From contig NZ_MTBC01000003.1 of NCBI RefSeq assembly GCF_002072105.2, forward strand, positions 62,001 to 126,000: DNA of 64,000 nucleotides. Direction: 5' to 3'. Below the pieces are notes generated by a model that had not been told where the DNA came from, did not search any database, and worked only from the letters and a program-made list of their open reading frames with translations. Origin of the DNA: Croceivirga radicis (lineage in GTDB: Bacteria > Bacteroidota > Bacteroidia > Flavobacteriales > Flavobacteriaceae). Both the position numbers and the translations under genes were made by a program. This document shows positions 15,800 through 25,412 of this stretch, piece by piece; the stretch's first letter is position 1; every line of letters begins with the position of its first letter.

Positions 15800-18661
15800 G
15801 GCCTCTCTACCCGTGCCATCTTTAATTTGATGCCTACAACTGGTGCCATTGGCTGCAATTATAGTTTCAGAAGATGACTTTCTTACAGCCGGGAACAACT
15901 TAAGCTCTCCTACCTGCATACTTATCTGGTAATGTTCTTTCTCATACCCAAAAGATCCAGCCATTCCACAACAACCAGATGATATAATGGTTACGGAATA
16001 GTTCTCTGGTAGGTTCAAAATATCAAAAGTTACCTTCTGGTTAGAAAGTGATTTTTGATGACAATGACCATGCATTTTAACCGTACGCTTTTCCTTGGTA
16101 AACACATCTGACGACAAACTTCCGTTTTGTAACTCTTGAGACAAAAACTCTTCTATAATAAAACTGCTATTGGATAATTTTACAACCTCATCTTTATCTT
16201 CAACCAAGCGCTTGTATTCGTCTCTAAATGAAAGTATTGATGATGGCTCAATACCAAGTATGGGTATATTATTGGCAACCATAGGCATTAAAATTTTGGT
16301 GTTTTTCTCTGCCAAATTCTTTGCCTGCTTTAGAAATCCTTTAGATAAATATGTTCGTCCGCTATCACCATAAAACAGCTGTACTTGGTAACCTAGCTTA
16401 GTTAGCAAAACAATAGCATCTTTACCAACATTAACATCTAAGTATTTGGTAAACTCGTCTATAAACAAAACCACTTTTTTTCCATTAGGGTTTTGGGTTT
16501 GTTTGGTTAAGAAAGCATCAAAATTAAAACGATACACTGGCGGTAGCTGACGTTCTTGGGCCACCCCAGTAACCGATTTAATAAAAGTACCAAGTGGCGA
16601 TTTATAAACCGCATTTACAATTCCTGAAACCTTACTGTTAACCGCGTTTATTTTTGTATTGTGGGCAAATAATTTAGAACGTAGCGTATAACCGTTGGTC
16701 TCTTGGTATTGAAACTGAAATTCTGACTTTAATGTTGCAATATCCACATTACTGGGGCATTCACTAGAACAAGCCTTACAGCTTAAACACAGGTCAAAAA
16801 CCGCTTTAAGTTCCTTGTGGTCAAATTTATTTGGCTTTTGGGATTGTGTTAAAAATTCTCGCAAAACGTTAGCCCTACCCCTTGTAGTGTCTTTTTCTTG
16901 CTTGGTAGCATGGAAACTGGGGCACATGGCACCTTTCATCTTTTCTGTTTTTCTACAATCACCACTGCCATTGCATTTTTCTGCCGCCCTTAAAATGCCT
17001 TGACTATCAGAAAAATCCATAAAGGTTTCTATAGTTGGTTCTTTGCGGTCTACTTGGTAGCGCAAAGACTGATCCATAGGATAGGCATCAACAATTTTAC
17101 CTGGATTCAATATACCATTAGGGTCAAAAAAAGATTTTACCCTTCGTAATAATTCATAATTCTTTTGACCTATCATTAAAGGAATAAACTCTGCTCGTAC
17201 TATTCCGTCTCCATGTTCCCCACTAAAACTACCATTATATTTTTTGGTTAAATGGGCAACATCTGTGGTAATTTGCCTAAATAGTTTTACATCTTTAGAC
17301 TGTTTCAAATCCAATATAGGCCTCAGATGTAACTCTCCTGCCCCTGCATGTGCATAGTAAACGGCTCTTTGGTCATAGTTTGCCATTATTTGGGAAAACT
17401 CTAAAATAAATGCTTTCAAATCTTCTAAGGCAACTGCGGTATCTTCTATACAAGCCACCGCTTTTTTATCACCCACCATATTCCCTAAAAGGCCCAAGCC
17501 CGCCTTTCTAAGCTCTATAGCTTTTTGAATATCTACACCATATAACACGGGTTGGGCATAACTTAAACCCGATGCCGTAATAGTTTCTTGCAGCTCTGCT
17601 ATTTGCTTATCTAATGCTTCTTTGTTGTGCGCCCTTAGTTCTAGCATTAATATGGCTTCTGGATCCCCTTCAACAAAAAATCGATTGGCCAACTGCTGAC
17701 GGTTGTTTTTTGTACAATCCAAGATAACCTTGTCCATCATTTCGCATAAATGCAAACTATGGTTCATTACAGGGACTACATCAGATAAACAAGCCTCAAG
17801 ACTTTTGTAGTGGGTGCAAACCATGGCTGCAAAAGTTGGGGGTAAATCGTCTAATTGTACCGTTATTTCCGTTGTAAAAGCCAATGTGCCCTCACTACCC
17901 ACTAATAATTTGGCAAGATTAATTTTGGAGTTCCCATGCCCAAACACCTGGTTGTCCAATAGCTCATCTACCGCATAACCCGTGCTTCTTCTATGAATTT
18001 TAGGATTAGGAAATTCCCTTTTTATTTCTTTTTGGGTATCCTCATTGCTTAGCTCTCCATATAAATTGGAATAAATTGCCCCTTCTAGTGTGTTTTCTTG
18101 GGTTTTCAACAAAAACTCCTCCTTATCCAATTCTTTAAAAACAGCCTCACTGCCATCAGACAAAATGGTTTTTAATTTTACCACCTTATCCCTAGTCACA
18201 CCATACTGAATGGAGGTTGTTCCGCTAGAATTATTACCTACCATACCTCCTATCATACAGCGGTTAGATGTAGATGTATTAGGGCCAAAAAAGAGGCCCA
18301 TTGGTTTTAAGTACAGGTTTAATTCATCTCTAACCACGCCTGGTTGTAACGTAACTTGTTTCTTTTTCTCGTCTACGCTAAGTATTTGATTAAAATATCT
18401 AGATGTATCTACTACAATACCGTCACCAACACATTGCCCCGCTAAAGAAGTACCTGCGGTTCTAGGTATTAATCCTATTTTATTATCTTTTGCAAACTGT
18501 AACAGTTTTTTTAAATCATTATCATTTTTAGGAAAAGCTACCGCTTTTGGCAGTTTTCTGTACACAGATGCATCCGTGGCATATAAAGTTCTAATAAGAG
18601 CATCATACTGAAAATCACCCTCAAAGGCGTCAGCAATTTTTTTTAAGATAATTTTATCCAA
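15758..18661 (-). CDS. FAD-linked and Fe-S oxidoreductase, GlcD-GlpC fusion (D-2-hydroxyacid dehydrogenase type)
   Basis: A 967-residue two-part enzyme. Residues 1 to about 500 are an FAD-binding PCMH/GlcD dehydrogenase (PRTAGTSLAGQCVGDGIVVD, then SGEHGDGIVRAEF and FFDPNGILNPGKI). Residues about 560-640 hold ferredoxin-type cysteines (CNGSGDCRK...MCP and CLSCKACSSECPSNVD). The C-terminal third is the GlpC/CCG module with HCHQKSL and SSGCCGMAGSFGYEKEHY at about residue 895. Such fusions oxidise D-lactate or D-2-hydroxyglutarate and pass electrons to the quinone pool, but the substrate is not resolved by sequence. There is no signal peptide. Its 3' end overlaps the LpxH-like gene on the other strand by 42 bases. 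Confidence 0.92.
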   Translation of the reverse strand: MDKIILKKIADAFEGDFQYDALIRTLYATDASVYRKLPKAVAFPKNDNDLKKLLQFAKDNKIGLIPRTAGTSLAGQCVGDGIVVDTSRYFNQILSVDEKKKQVTLQPGVVRDELNLYLKPMGLFFGPNTSTSNRCMIGGMVGNNSSGTTSIQYGVTRDKVVKLKTILSDGSEAVFKELDKEEFLLKTQENTLEGAIYSNLYGELSNEDTQKEIKREFPNPKIHRRSTGYAVDELLDNQVFGHGNSKINLAKLLVGSEGTLAFTTEITVQLDDLPPTFAAMVCTHYKSLEACLSDVVPVMNHSLHLCEMMDKVILDCTKNNRQQLANRFFVEGDPEAILMLELRAHNKEALDKQIAELQETITASGLSYAQPVLYGVDIQKAIELRKAGLGLLGNMVGDKKAVACIEDTAVALEDLKAFILEFSQIMANYDQRAVYYAHAGAGELHLRPILDLKQSKDVKLFRQITTDVAHLTKKYNGSFSGEHGDGIVRAEFIPLMIGQKNYELLRRVKSFFDPNGILNPGKIVDAYPMDQSLRYQVDRKEPTIETFMDFSDSQGILRAAEKCNGSGDCRKTEKMKGAMCPSFHATKQEKDTTRGRANVLREFLTQSQKPNKFDHKELKAVFDLCLSCKACSSECPSNVDIATLKSEFQFQYQETNGYTLRSKLFAHNTKINAVNSKVSGIVNAVYKSPLGTFIKSVTGVAQERQLPPVYRFNFDAFLTKQTQNPNGKKVVLFIDEFTKYLDVNVGKDAIVLLTKLGYQVQLFYGDSGRTYLSKGFLKQAKNLAEKNTKILMPMVANNIPILGIEPSSILSFRDEYKRLVEDKDEVVKLSNSSFIIEEFLSQELQNGSLSSDVFTKEKRTVKMHGHCHQKSLSNQKVTFDILNLPENYSVTIISSGCCGMAGSFGYEKEHYQISMQVGELKLFPAVRKSSSETIIAANGTSCRHQIKDGTGREALHPITILKEALVI

Positions 18662-18748
18662 ATTGGAACAATTTTTGGTCCGTTAGACTTGTTTTAAACG
18701 AATAGCTAAGGTAAAGCTATTTTATATTTTAAACTTAAAGAGAAACCT

Positions 18749-19243
18749 ATGAGAATTACCACATTTTTCTTTGCGTTGTTTGCAATTGCAACAACAGCAG
18801 TTAGCGCGCAGAGTATTTCTGAACACACACTAGGGTTGCGTTTGGGAGATAGCGATGGCTTTGGTGCCGAAATTTCCTATCAAAAATCTATTGGACGTAC
18901 CAATAGGGCAGAATTTAACCTTGGTTGGCGAGATAGCCGTGAGTATGATGCTTTTAAATTGGCCGGTGTTTACCAATGGGTACACAACATAGATGGCGGT
19001 TTTAATTGGTATTATGGTGTAGGTGGCGGACTTGGAAATTCTGATTACGAGCCAATACCAGATAGAGACCGTGATGACGGCTTATTTGTATTTGCTGCTG
19101 GTAACCTAGGTATTGAATATGATTTTGATATTCCCCTACTAATTTCATTGGATATAAGACCAGAGATAGGATTGGTAGGTTTTAACGAATTTGATAACGA
19201 TTTTTTATTTGATATAGCATTGGGCTTACGTTACCAATTTTAG
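18749..19243 (+). CDS. Small outer-membrane beta-barrel-like protein
   Basis: A 164-residue exported protein of unknown role. Residues 1-20 are a signal peptide (RITTFFFALFAIATTAVSA). The mature part alternates aromatic and polar residues in strands, with glycine-rich turns (YGVGGGLGN, YEPIPDRDRDDG), and ends LGLRYQF with a terminal Phe. This pattern is typical of eight-strand outer-membrane barrels and porin-family proteins. It is divergent from the dehydrogenase gene and followed by a strong terminator, so it is probably monocistronic. No enzymatic residues are recognisable. Confidence 0.75.
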   Translation: MRITTFFFALFAIATTAVSAQSISEHTLGLRLGDSDGFGAEISYQKSIGRTNRAEFNLGWRDSREYDAFKLAGVYQWVHNIDGGFNWYYGVGGGLGNSDYEPIPDRDRDDGLFVFAAGNLGIEYDFDIPLLISLDIRPEIGLVGFNEFDNDFLFDIALGLRYQF

Positions 19244-19268
19244 ATTTTAAAAATTACGTTAAAAATAG

Positions 19269-19294
19269 AAAGTGCCTTTAGGGGCACTTTTTTT
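19269..19294 (+). terminator. Rho-independent terminator after the barrel gene
   Basis: The stem AAAGTGCC/GGCACTTT with a short TTTAGG loop is followed by a T-run. It begins about 25 bases after the stop codon of the small barrel gene. Confidence 0.85.
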
Positions 19295-19336
19295 ATGCAG
19301 TGGTTTGTGTACCTTTAGCCAAAATTAAATATACAC

Positions 19337-20449
19337 ATGAAAAAAATCCTATCTATTTTTTCCTTAGGACTTTTAGTATTTTCCTGTTCTACCAAACCCG
19401 AAGGTTACACAATAAGCGGTACACTTACTGGAGAGGTGAAAAATGGAACACAAGTATTTCTAAAAACTACGGACTCTTTAATGAGGGGGCTAGTTGAAAT
19501 TGATACGACTACCGTAGAAAATGGCACTTTTACTTTTACAGGTACGGCAGACAGCCCACAAATGTATTACCTATTCTTTGATGGGTTAAGAGGAAACACC
19601 CCAATAGTATTAGAAAATGGGTCCATTTCTTTTGAAGCACAAAAAGATAGTTTGGGTTATGCCGATGTTAGTGGCACCGAACAAAATGAGATTTTCATGA
19701 AATACATGGACGAGTCTAGAAAAATGGGCGAAATGAGCCAGTCCATGAACGAAGAATTCAAAAAAGCGAATGCCGCTAGGGATACGGCGATTATAAAATC
19801 GTTACGCGAAGAATACATGGAGCTACAGGAAAAAGCCAAAACTTTTGAGCTAGATTTTGTTAAGGCGAACCCAAATGGGTTGATCAGTGCATTAATTTTG
19901 GATAAACTGTTAAATACAAAAGCGCTCCCTGTTTCTGAAATAGAAGAAATGTACAACGCTTTAACCCCAGCAATAAAGGCAACAAGACCTGGAAAACGAA
20001 TTGGCAAACAATTAGAAATTGAAAAAACCACGGCCATTGGTTCTAAGGCACCCAACTTTAGTGGCCCAACCCCAGATGGTGGTGAGCTAGCTTTTAATCA
20101 AGTAAAAGGCAAACTTACCCTTATAGACTTTTGGGCGGGTTGGTGCAGGCCTTGTCGTATGGAGAATCCTAACATTGTAGCGGTTTACAACAAATACAAG
20201 GACAAGGGTTTTAATGTAGTAGGTGTTTCCTTGGACCAAAAGAAAGAAATGTGGTTACAGGCCATTGAAGACGATGGCTTGGCATGGAACCATGTATCTA
20301 ACTTACAACGCTTTCAAGATCCTATAGCAAAAGCTTATAATATAAATGCCATACCAGCTGCTTTCTTGGTTGATGAAAATGGGGTAATTGTTGCTAAAAA
20401 CCTACGTGGACCTGCCTTAGAAGAAAAAGTTGCGGAACTATTGAATTAA
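19337..20449 (+). CDS. TlpA-family thioredoxin-like lipoprotein with DUF4369 domain
   Basis: A 370-residue envelope protein. The lipobox VFSC gives lipidation at C17. Residues about 23-115 form a DUF4369 beta domain (YTISGTLTGEVKNGTQVFLK), followed by a helical linker (about 120-215). A TlpA/ResA-like thioredoxin domain spans 230-370 (APNFSGPTPDGGELAFNQVKGK, FWAGWCRPCRMENPN). The redox cysteines are C270 and C273 in WCRPC. The cis-proline region is NINAIPAAFLVD. In Bacteroidota this architecture is common and probably supports reduction of periplasmic disulfides, for example in cytochrome c maturation; the exact partner is unknown. It ends in a bidirectional terminator. Confidence 0.92.
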   Translation: MKKILSIFSLGLLVFSCSTKPEGYTISGTLTGEVKNGTQVFLKTTDSLMRGLVEIDTTTVENGTFTFTGTADSPQMYYLFFDGLRGNTPIVLENGSISFEAQKDSLGYADVSGTEQNEIFMKYMDESRKMGEMSQSMNEEFKKANAARDTAIIKSLREEYMELQEKAKTFELDFVKANPNGLISALILDKLLNTKALPVSEIEEMYNALTPAIKATRPGKRIGKQLEIEKTTAIGSKAPNFSGPTPDGGELAFNQVKGKLTLIDFWAGWCRPCRMENPNIVAVYNKYKDKGFNVVGVSLDQKKEMWLQAIEDDGLAWNHVSNLQRFQDPIAKAYNINAIPAAFLVDENGVIVAKNLRGPALEEKVAELLN

Positions 20450-20476
20450 ATTCAAGGTTAACTTCTCCTAAAATAA

Positions 20477-20513
20477 AAACCCCGCGGAAAGCAATTTCCC
20501 GCGGGGTTTCTCA
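20477..20513. terminator. Bidirectional terminator between the TlpA gene and the propeller lipoprotein gene
   Basis: A perfect 11-base stem AAACCCCGCGG/CCGCGGGGTTT lies between two convergent genes, with A-rich sequence on the left and T-rich on the right. It can serve both directions. Confidence 0.85.
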
Positions 20514-20530
20514 TTCTCATCTAGTCTATT

Positions 20531-22168
20531 TTAGAACTTATTGTTCATATCTTCAAAATCTCCTGTTACAGAGGCATCTTCTTCAATAGTAACAGTCCCC
20601 GTTATATATGCTCTGTTAGCATCTCCTAGAAACTCCAATTTTGCACCTTTCTTTAAAGTAAGGTTTCCGTATACCGCAAAATCCCCTTCTATTCGTAAAG
20701 TGGCATTTTCTTCTACCACAACATCCTTCCTACTATTATTTCTACCTACAATGAGTGTTCCTCGCATATCAAATGCTCCTGCAACATCAACTTTCACATC
20801 GTTCCTAACAGTCCATGAACCACATAACAACAAGGTTCCTTCTACAGTTACACTGTTAAATCTTTTAGACCCATTATAACGTAAGTCTTGGTTGCTGGCC
20901 ACGTTTAAAGTTGAACTACCAGAATACCTAGAAGTATCGGTACAAGCTTCTTCTAAACTTTGGGCAGGCTTATTCATCTTAATAATTTGTAAGCCACCTC
21001 TACCCGATGCTGCAAAAATATAATCGTCCTTGGTCTCCACATAATTGATACTACCATCCAAAGCAATGATACCAACAACATCTACTCCATTTTCCTCTTC
21101 GGATAAGCAAAGACCAGCACCACCATTGGCCATTAACAAAACGTTTTCGTTAAAAGCGGCCGAATTAGTAACCACATCACCCACGGCAACATTTTCTGGA
21201 CTAATTGGTATGGCCACTCGTTCCACTAAGTTGCCTGTTTGGGAATTATATACGCCTGCACCGTTTTCTCCTTCTGCAACCACTATAAGGTCTCCATAAT
21301 AATCTAAGGTACGTTTGTCTGCTTCTCTAAAATCTCCAGAAATTGCAATATTGCTTACTTCGGCAAAATCTGAATTAAGGATGCGAACACCATAACTGGC
21401 ATCTAATAGCGCATATTGACTTCCATTATAAGCCAAAGAACGTAAATCCTCATAAGCAGCTTCTTTAACAATAGTTAAGTCTGCTTTATTATATTCACGC
21501 AGATATCCTTCTTTACCAGACGTTACTATGACACTGTTAGGTTGTATCAACACATCCGTAGCGTTATAACCTTCTTGAAAGGCATAAGAAATACCGGCAT
21601 CAAGATTAAATCTATTATTGCTTACTTGAATTTTAGCTAAAAAAGAGTTTGCCGTAGCGGTAGCAGATTGTTCAGCATCTACGCCACCTGCCACATATAC
21701 AAAGCCATTATCATATTTAATGGCATTGATATCTGCATTGGTATAATACAATCTAGAAGTAACCCTAGGTTGATATGGGTCTCCTACATATATAATATCC
21801 AGTGCACCTGCATAATCATCTTGTGCAGTATTGTAAGACACATAAACATAATCATCTACTAAATGTATATGTGAAGCGGTTAAATTTTCGGCACCGGCAT
21901 AGGAAGGTGGTGTAACTTGTGCAACTAAAGACAAAGGATAGTCACCGGCTTGTTCTTCTCCTTCTCTTGCATATTTTCCAGAATTGGAACTTTCTGCATA
22001 GATGTCTAAAACACCGCTAGACTCAAAATCAATACTGTTTTCTAAAACTGTAGCACTAGTTTCAAGACTTACATTATCCTTATTTTCTTCGTAAACTGTA
22101 GTAGAATCACTACAAGAAATTACAATTGCAGCCAATACTGCAAGGGGGAATAGTAATTTTCCTTTCAT
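20531..22168 (-). CDS. Lipoprotein with predicted beta-propeller and C-terminal beta-helix
   Basis: A 545-residue surface or periplasmic lipoprotein of unknown function; the lipobox is VISC with C19. Residues about 80-410 are built from repeated beta units (LVDDYVYVSY, YDNGFVYVAGG, KEGYLREYNKAD, DYYGDLIVVAEGENGAGVY, TKDDYIFAASGRGGLQII) that look like LVIVD-type propeller blades. After a short Ser/Tyr linker, residues about 425-545 form a ladder of short strands (VTVEGTLLLCGSW, VDVAGAFDMRGTLIVG, NATLRIEGDFAVYGNLTL), as in right-handed beta-helix or bactofilin-like scaffolds. The combination suggests an adhesive or cell-surface structural role. No catalytic motif was seen. It has its own promoter region and a strong terminator. 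Confidence 0.7.
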   Translation of the reverse strand: MKGKLLFPLAVLAAIVISCSDSTTVYEENKDNVSLETSATVLENSIDFESSGVLDIYAESSNSGKYAREGEEQAGDYPLSLVAQVTPPSYAGAENLTASHIHLVDDYVYVSYNTAQDDYAGALDIIYVGDPYQPRVTSRLYYTNADINAIKYDNGFVYVAGGVDAEQSATATANSFLAKIQVSNNRFNLDAGISYAFQEGYNATDVLIQPNSVIVTSGKEGYLREYNKADLTIVKEAAYEDLRSLAYNGSQYALLDASYGVRILNSDFAEVSNIAISGDFREADKRTLDYYGDLIVVAEGENGAGVYNSQTGNLVERVAIPISPENVAVGDVVTNSAAFNENVLLMANGGAGLCLSEEENGVDVVGIIALDGSINYVETKDDYIFAASGRGGLQIIKMNKPAQSLEEACTDTSRYSGSSTLNVASNQDLRYNGSKRFNSVTVEGTLLLCGSWTVRNDVKVDVAGAFDMRGTLIVGRNNSRKDVVVEENATLRIEGDFAVYGNLTLKKGAKLEFLGDANRAYITGTVTIEEDASVTGDFEDMNNKF

Positions 22169-22302
22169 AACAAGTAGGTTAAATAAGATTTGGTCAAATT
22201 TGAACGTGCAATTTGTTAAATTATTTCAATAACAAATTCTGTTTTCGATGAAATACGCCTTAAGTGTAGGTAGATGGCTAAAAAGTATCGGTAAATAAAA
22301 TC

Positions 22303-22953
22303 CTAAATTTTACCAGTTTTAGCCAAAACGAACAAAATAACTATAGGTATTGCTAGTAAGAACACCATTAAAGGATCAGTGGTTAAAAGACTTGGCCTAA
22401 ACAACAGTGTGGTAGCATACCCCCCAATTGCCCCGCCAAAATGTGCTGTATGCCCAATATTGCCCAACCTACTTTTCATCCCATAAATGGAATAAAGCAG
22501 ATAAGCAATACCAAATATATAAGCTGGCAAGGGTATGGGTATAAATAACAAACCCAATTGCATATTAGGTTGTAATAAAATTGCAGCATATAAAATTCCT
22601 GTAACTGCCCCACTTGCTCCAACCGCACTATAATACGTTTCGTTCTTATGAAAATATAATGCCAATAAACTACCGGCCAACAAACTAATTACGTAAACGA
22701 TAAAAAATTTAGGTGGCCCAAACCAAGCTATTACAACATCCGCAAAAAAATATAGGGTAAACATGTTAAAAAACAAATGTGCAATGTCTACATGAAGAAA
22801 ACCAGAAGTGAACATGCGTTCTTTTTGACCGGCTTGTATAGCACCAATCTGAAACTTATAGCGATCAAAAAACAATTGGTCTTTAAACCCTCTCAGAGAC
22901 ACCAATACATTGGCCACTATTATAGCAATTGTTGCAATGTGCAAATTGAGCAT
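22303..22953 (-). CDS. Rhomboid-family intramembrane serine protease
   Basis: A 216-residue polytopic membrane protein. The catalytic serine is S114 in GASGAVTG, and the catalytic histidine is H171 in HTAHFGGAIGGY, on a later helix. The L1-loop region HVDIAHLFFNMFTLYFF has the family's HLxxNM-like pattern. The six-helix layout and length agree with minimal bacterial rhomboids. These cleave transmembrane substrates within the membrane; the target here is unknown. It is divergent from the LpxL-type gene, with 51 bases between the starts. Confidence 0.93.
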   Translation of the reverse strand: MLNLHIATIAIIVANVLVSLRGFKDQLFFDRYKFQIGAIQAGQKERMFTSGFLHVDIAHLFFNMFTLYFFADVVIAWFGPPKFFIVYVISLLAGSLLALYFHKNETYYSAVGASGAVTGILYAAILLQPNMQLGLLFIPIPLPAYIFGIAYLLYSIYGMKSRLGNIGHTAHFGGAIGGYATTLLFRPSLLTTDPLMVFLLAIPIVILFVLAKTGKI

Positions 22954-22980
22954 AGTTCTAGGCTTTGGGTCAAATATAGC

Positions 22981-22988
22981 TATATTTG
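22981..22988 (+). promoter_or_regulatory. Candidate -7 box for the LpxL-type gene
   Basis: TATATTTG fits the Bacteroidota TAnnTTTG consensus and ends 16 bases before the ATG at 23005, inside the short divergent spacer. A clear -33 element at standard spacing is not visible. Confidence 0.4.
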
Positions 22989-23004
22989 TGCATTCTTATT
23001 TTGT

Positions 23005-23901
23005 ATGCAATTACTGATTTTTATTATAGCCTATCCTTGGATATGGCTGGTTTCCAGACTACCTTTTAGAGCACTTTATGCCCTCTCGGATTTTGTGTTC
23101 GTGCTCCTTTTTTACGTGATAGGTTATCGTAAAAAAGTAGTCTTCAATAATTTACAATTGGTTTTCCCAGACAAGCCAACAGAAGAACTATTAGTCTTAC
23201 AAAGAAAATTCTATAAACATATGTGCGATATGTTTTTAGAAATGGTAAAGACCATGGCTTTAAGTAAAGCCGAAGTAAAGAAGCGGTATGCGGTACAAAA
23301 TATTGAATTGATAAATAAATTAGAAAAAGACCGCAGTGTACTAGTAGTTTGCGCACATTACGCCAATTGGGAATGGAACGTGAGTATTAATAATTATGTA
23401 AAAGCTAAAGGCTATGCGGTTTACCAGCCCGTGTCTAACAAGTATTTTGACAATTTTGTTAAAAGTGTCCGTGCCAAATGGAACACAACACTTATTACAC
23501 AGAACCAGACCGTAAAAACCGTGGTAAGGGATAAAAGAGATGGAATTAAAGGTGTTTTTGGAATGGTAAGTGATCAATCGCCCCAAGCGCATAAGGCACA
23601 ATATTGGACCGACTTTATGGGAATCACGGTCCCTATTTTCAATGGTGCGGAAGTAATGGCAAGAAAATTAGACTTGTCCGTGGTGTTCTTAAAGGTAAGC
23701 AAGGTTAAAAGAGGTTATTACAAAGCAGAATTTATACCCATAGCCGAAAGTGGTAAAGAAACACCGGAAAATTACATAACGGATACGTTTTTAAGACTAA
23801 CGGAACAGCAAATAAAGGAACAACCAGAATACTACTTTTGGACGCACAAACGCTGGAAGCACAGAAATAAACAACCTGCGCATTTTGCCAAAGTATCCTA
23901 A
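23005..23901 (+). CDS. Lysophospholipid acyltransferase, LpxL/HtrB family
   Basis: A 298-residue inner-membrane acyltransferase. It has an N-terminal membrane helix (LLIFIIAYPWIWLVSRL), the catalytic HxxxxE motif as HYANWE (H118, E123), and the later SDQSP and FWTHKRWK segments typical of lipid A secondary acyltransferases. It should add an acyl chain to a lipid A precursor or an aminolipid. I chose the ATG at 23005: a longer reading frame from 22777 would run 176 bases into the divergent rhomboid gene, and its extra residues look nothing like the family. The gene ends at a bidirectional terminator shared with glmM. Confidence 0.92.
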   Translation: MQLLIFIIAYPWIWLVSRLPFRALYALSDFVFVLLFYVIGYRKKVVFNNLQLVFPDKPTEELLVLQRKFYKHMCDMFLEMVKTMALSKAEVKKRYAVQNIELINKLEKDRSVLVVCAHYANWEWNVSINNYVKAKGYAVYQPVSNKYFDNFVKSVRAKWNTTLITQNQTVKTVVRDKRDGIKGVFGMVSDQSPQAHKAQYWTDFMGITVPIFNGAEVMARKLDLSVVFLKVSKVKRGYYKAEFIPIAESGKETPENYITDTFLRLTEQQIKEQPEYYFWTHKRWKHRNKQPAHFAKVS

Positions 23902-23903
23902 AA

Positions 23904-23927
23904 AAAAGCCCCATTTAAGGGGCTTTT
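23904..23927. terminator. Bidirectional terminator between the LpxL-type gene and glmM
   Basis: A perfect stem AAAAGCCCC/GGGGCTTTT with a six-base loop sits between the two convergent stop codons. It has As on one side and Ts on the other. Confidence 0.88.
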
Positions 23928-23931
23928 ATCT

Positions 23932-25320
23932 TTAAATACCGGCAATAATCTTAATCTCCGATATTATCTTATCTGCCAACCCATCTGCTTCAGACTGGCT
24001 TTTTGCTTCGGTATATACGCGAATAATAGGTTCTGTATTAGATTTTCTCAAGTGAACCCAATTCTCTGCAAAATCAATTTTTACACCATCTATATTGGAT
24101 ATTTCTTCGTTTTGGTATTTTTCATACATGGTCTTTAACAAACCATCTACATCTAATTCTGGTGTTAACTCAATTTTTTTCTTACTCATAAAATAACTAG
24201 GATAACTGGCTCGCAATTCTGCGACCGTGCCTCCCCTTTCTGCCATTAACATTAAAAATAATGCCGTGCCTACTAAGGCATCCCTACCATAATGACTTTC
24301 AGGGTAGATAATACCACCATTACCTTCACCTCCAATAATTGCTTTGTTTTCTTTCATTTTGGTAACTACGTTAACCTCTCCCACCGCAGCAGCTTCATAG
24401 CTACCACCATGTTTTACCGTAATGTCTCTTAAAGCCCTAGAAGACGATAAGTTAGAAACCGTACTGCCCGGTGTTTTACCTAAAACATAATCTGCACAAG
24501 CAACCAAGGTGTATTCCTCGCCAAACATTTCCCCGTCATTGCTAATAAATGCCAAACGGTCTACGTCTGGGTCTACTACAATACCAAAATCTGCTTGTTC
24601 TTCTACCACTTTTTTACATATATCTCCTAGATGCTCTTTTAAAGGTTCTGGATTGTGTGGAAAATGACCTGTAGGTTCACAATACAATTTTACCACTTCT
24701 ACATCTAAAGCTTCCAGTAACTTTGGTATTGCAATACCGCCGGTAGAGTTTACCCCATCTACCACTACTTTAAACTTTTTGGCTTTAATAACATCGGCAT
24801 CAACTAAGGAAAGATTTAATACTTCATCCACGTGAATATCAAAATAAGCGTCGTTTTTTGTAACCGCTCCCAAATCATCTACTGTAGCAAAATCAAAATC
24901 GTCCGCTTCTACAATTGCAAGTATTTTGGCTCCCTCTTCCGCATTTAAAAATTCACCTTTTTCATTCAATAATTTTAGTGCATTCCATTGTTTTGGGTTA
25001 TGACTGGCCGTTAGAATAATGCCCCCATCGGCTTTTTCTAAGGGTACCGCAATCTCCACGGTTGGCGTAGTGCTTAAATCCAAATCTATGATATCTATAC
25101 CCAAACCTACCAAAGTTGAAACCACTAGATTCTGAATCATTTCACCAGAAAGTCTGGCATCTCTACCAATTACAACGGTTAGTTTTTCTTTTCCTGAATA
25201 GTCTTTTAACCAAGAGCCATAGGCAGCTGCAAATTTTACCGCATCAATTGGTGTTAGGTTATTGTTTGGAGCACCACCAATGGTTCCTCTTATACCAGAT
25301 ATAGATTTTATTAATGTCAT
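23932..25320 (-). CDS. glmM: Phosphoglucosamine mutase
   Basis: A 462-residue alpha-D-phosphohexomutase, converting glucosamine-6-phosphate to glucosamine-1-phosphate for peptidoglycan and lipopolysaccharide precursors. The phosphoserine is S106 in TASHNPKQWNALK, the metal loop is DPDVDRL, the sugar loop is GEGNGGIIYPESHYGRDA, and the phosphate-binding loop RKSNTEPIIRVYTEA lies near the end. In Bacteroidota this subgroup is usually assigned to GlmM; a phosphomannomutase or phosphoglucomutase role cannot be fully excluded. It converges on the acyltransferase gene with a shared terminator. Confidence 0.9.
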   Translation of the reverse strand: MTLIKSISGIRGTIGGAPNNNLTPIDAVKFAAAYGSWLKDYSGKEKLTVVIGRDARLSGEMIQNLVVSTLVGLGIDIIDLDLSTTPTVEIAVPLEKADGGIILTASHNPKQWNALKLLNEKGEFLNAEEGAKILAIVEADDFDFATVDDLGAVTKNDAYFDIHVDEVLNLSLVDADVIKAKKFKVVVDGVNSTGGIAIPKLLEALDVEVVKLYCEPTGHFPHNPEPLKEHLGDICKKVVEEQADFGIVVDPDVDRLAFISNDGEMFGEEYTLVACADYVLGKTPGSTVSNLSSSRALRDITVKHGGSYEAAAVGEVNVVTKMKENKAIIGGEGNGGIIYPESHYGRDALVGTALFLMLMAERGGTVAELRASYPSYFMSKKKIELTPELDVDGLLKTMYEKYQNEEISNIDGVKIDFAENWVHLRKSNTEPIIRVYTEAKSQSEADGLADKIISEIKIIAGI

Positions 25321-25412
25321 TTGTTAAGAAAGTTTGTGCAAATATAAAATGATGTTACGTAGTTCGTGTTTCTTCTTTGTAAATTCGGTTATTGATCATA
25401 TAAAATAGGTCT

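Noticed and set aside
22777-23004. In-frame N-terminal extension of the LpxL-type gene
   Set aside because: It would overlap the divergent rhomboid gene by 176 bases, and its residues do not resemble the family. The ATG at 23005 starts directly with the membrane helix.
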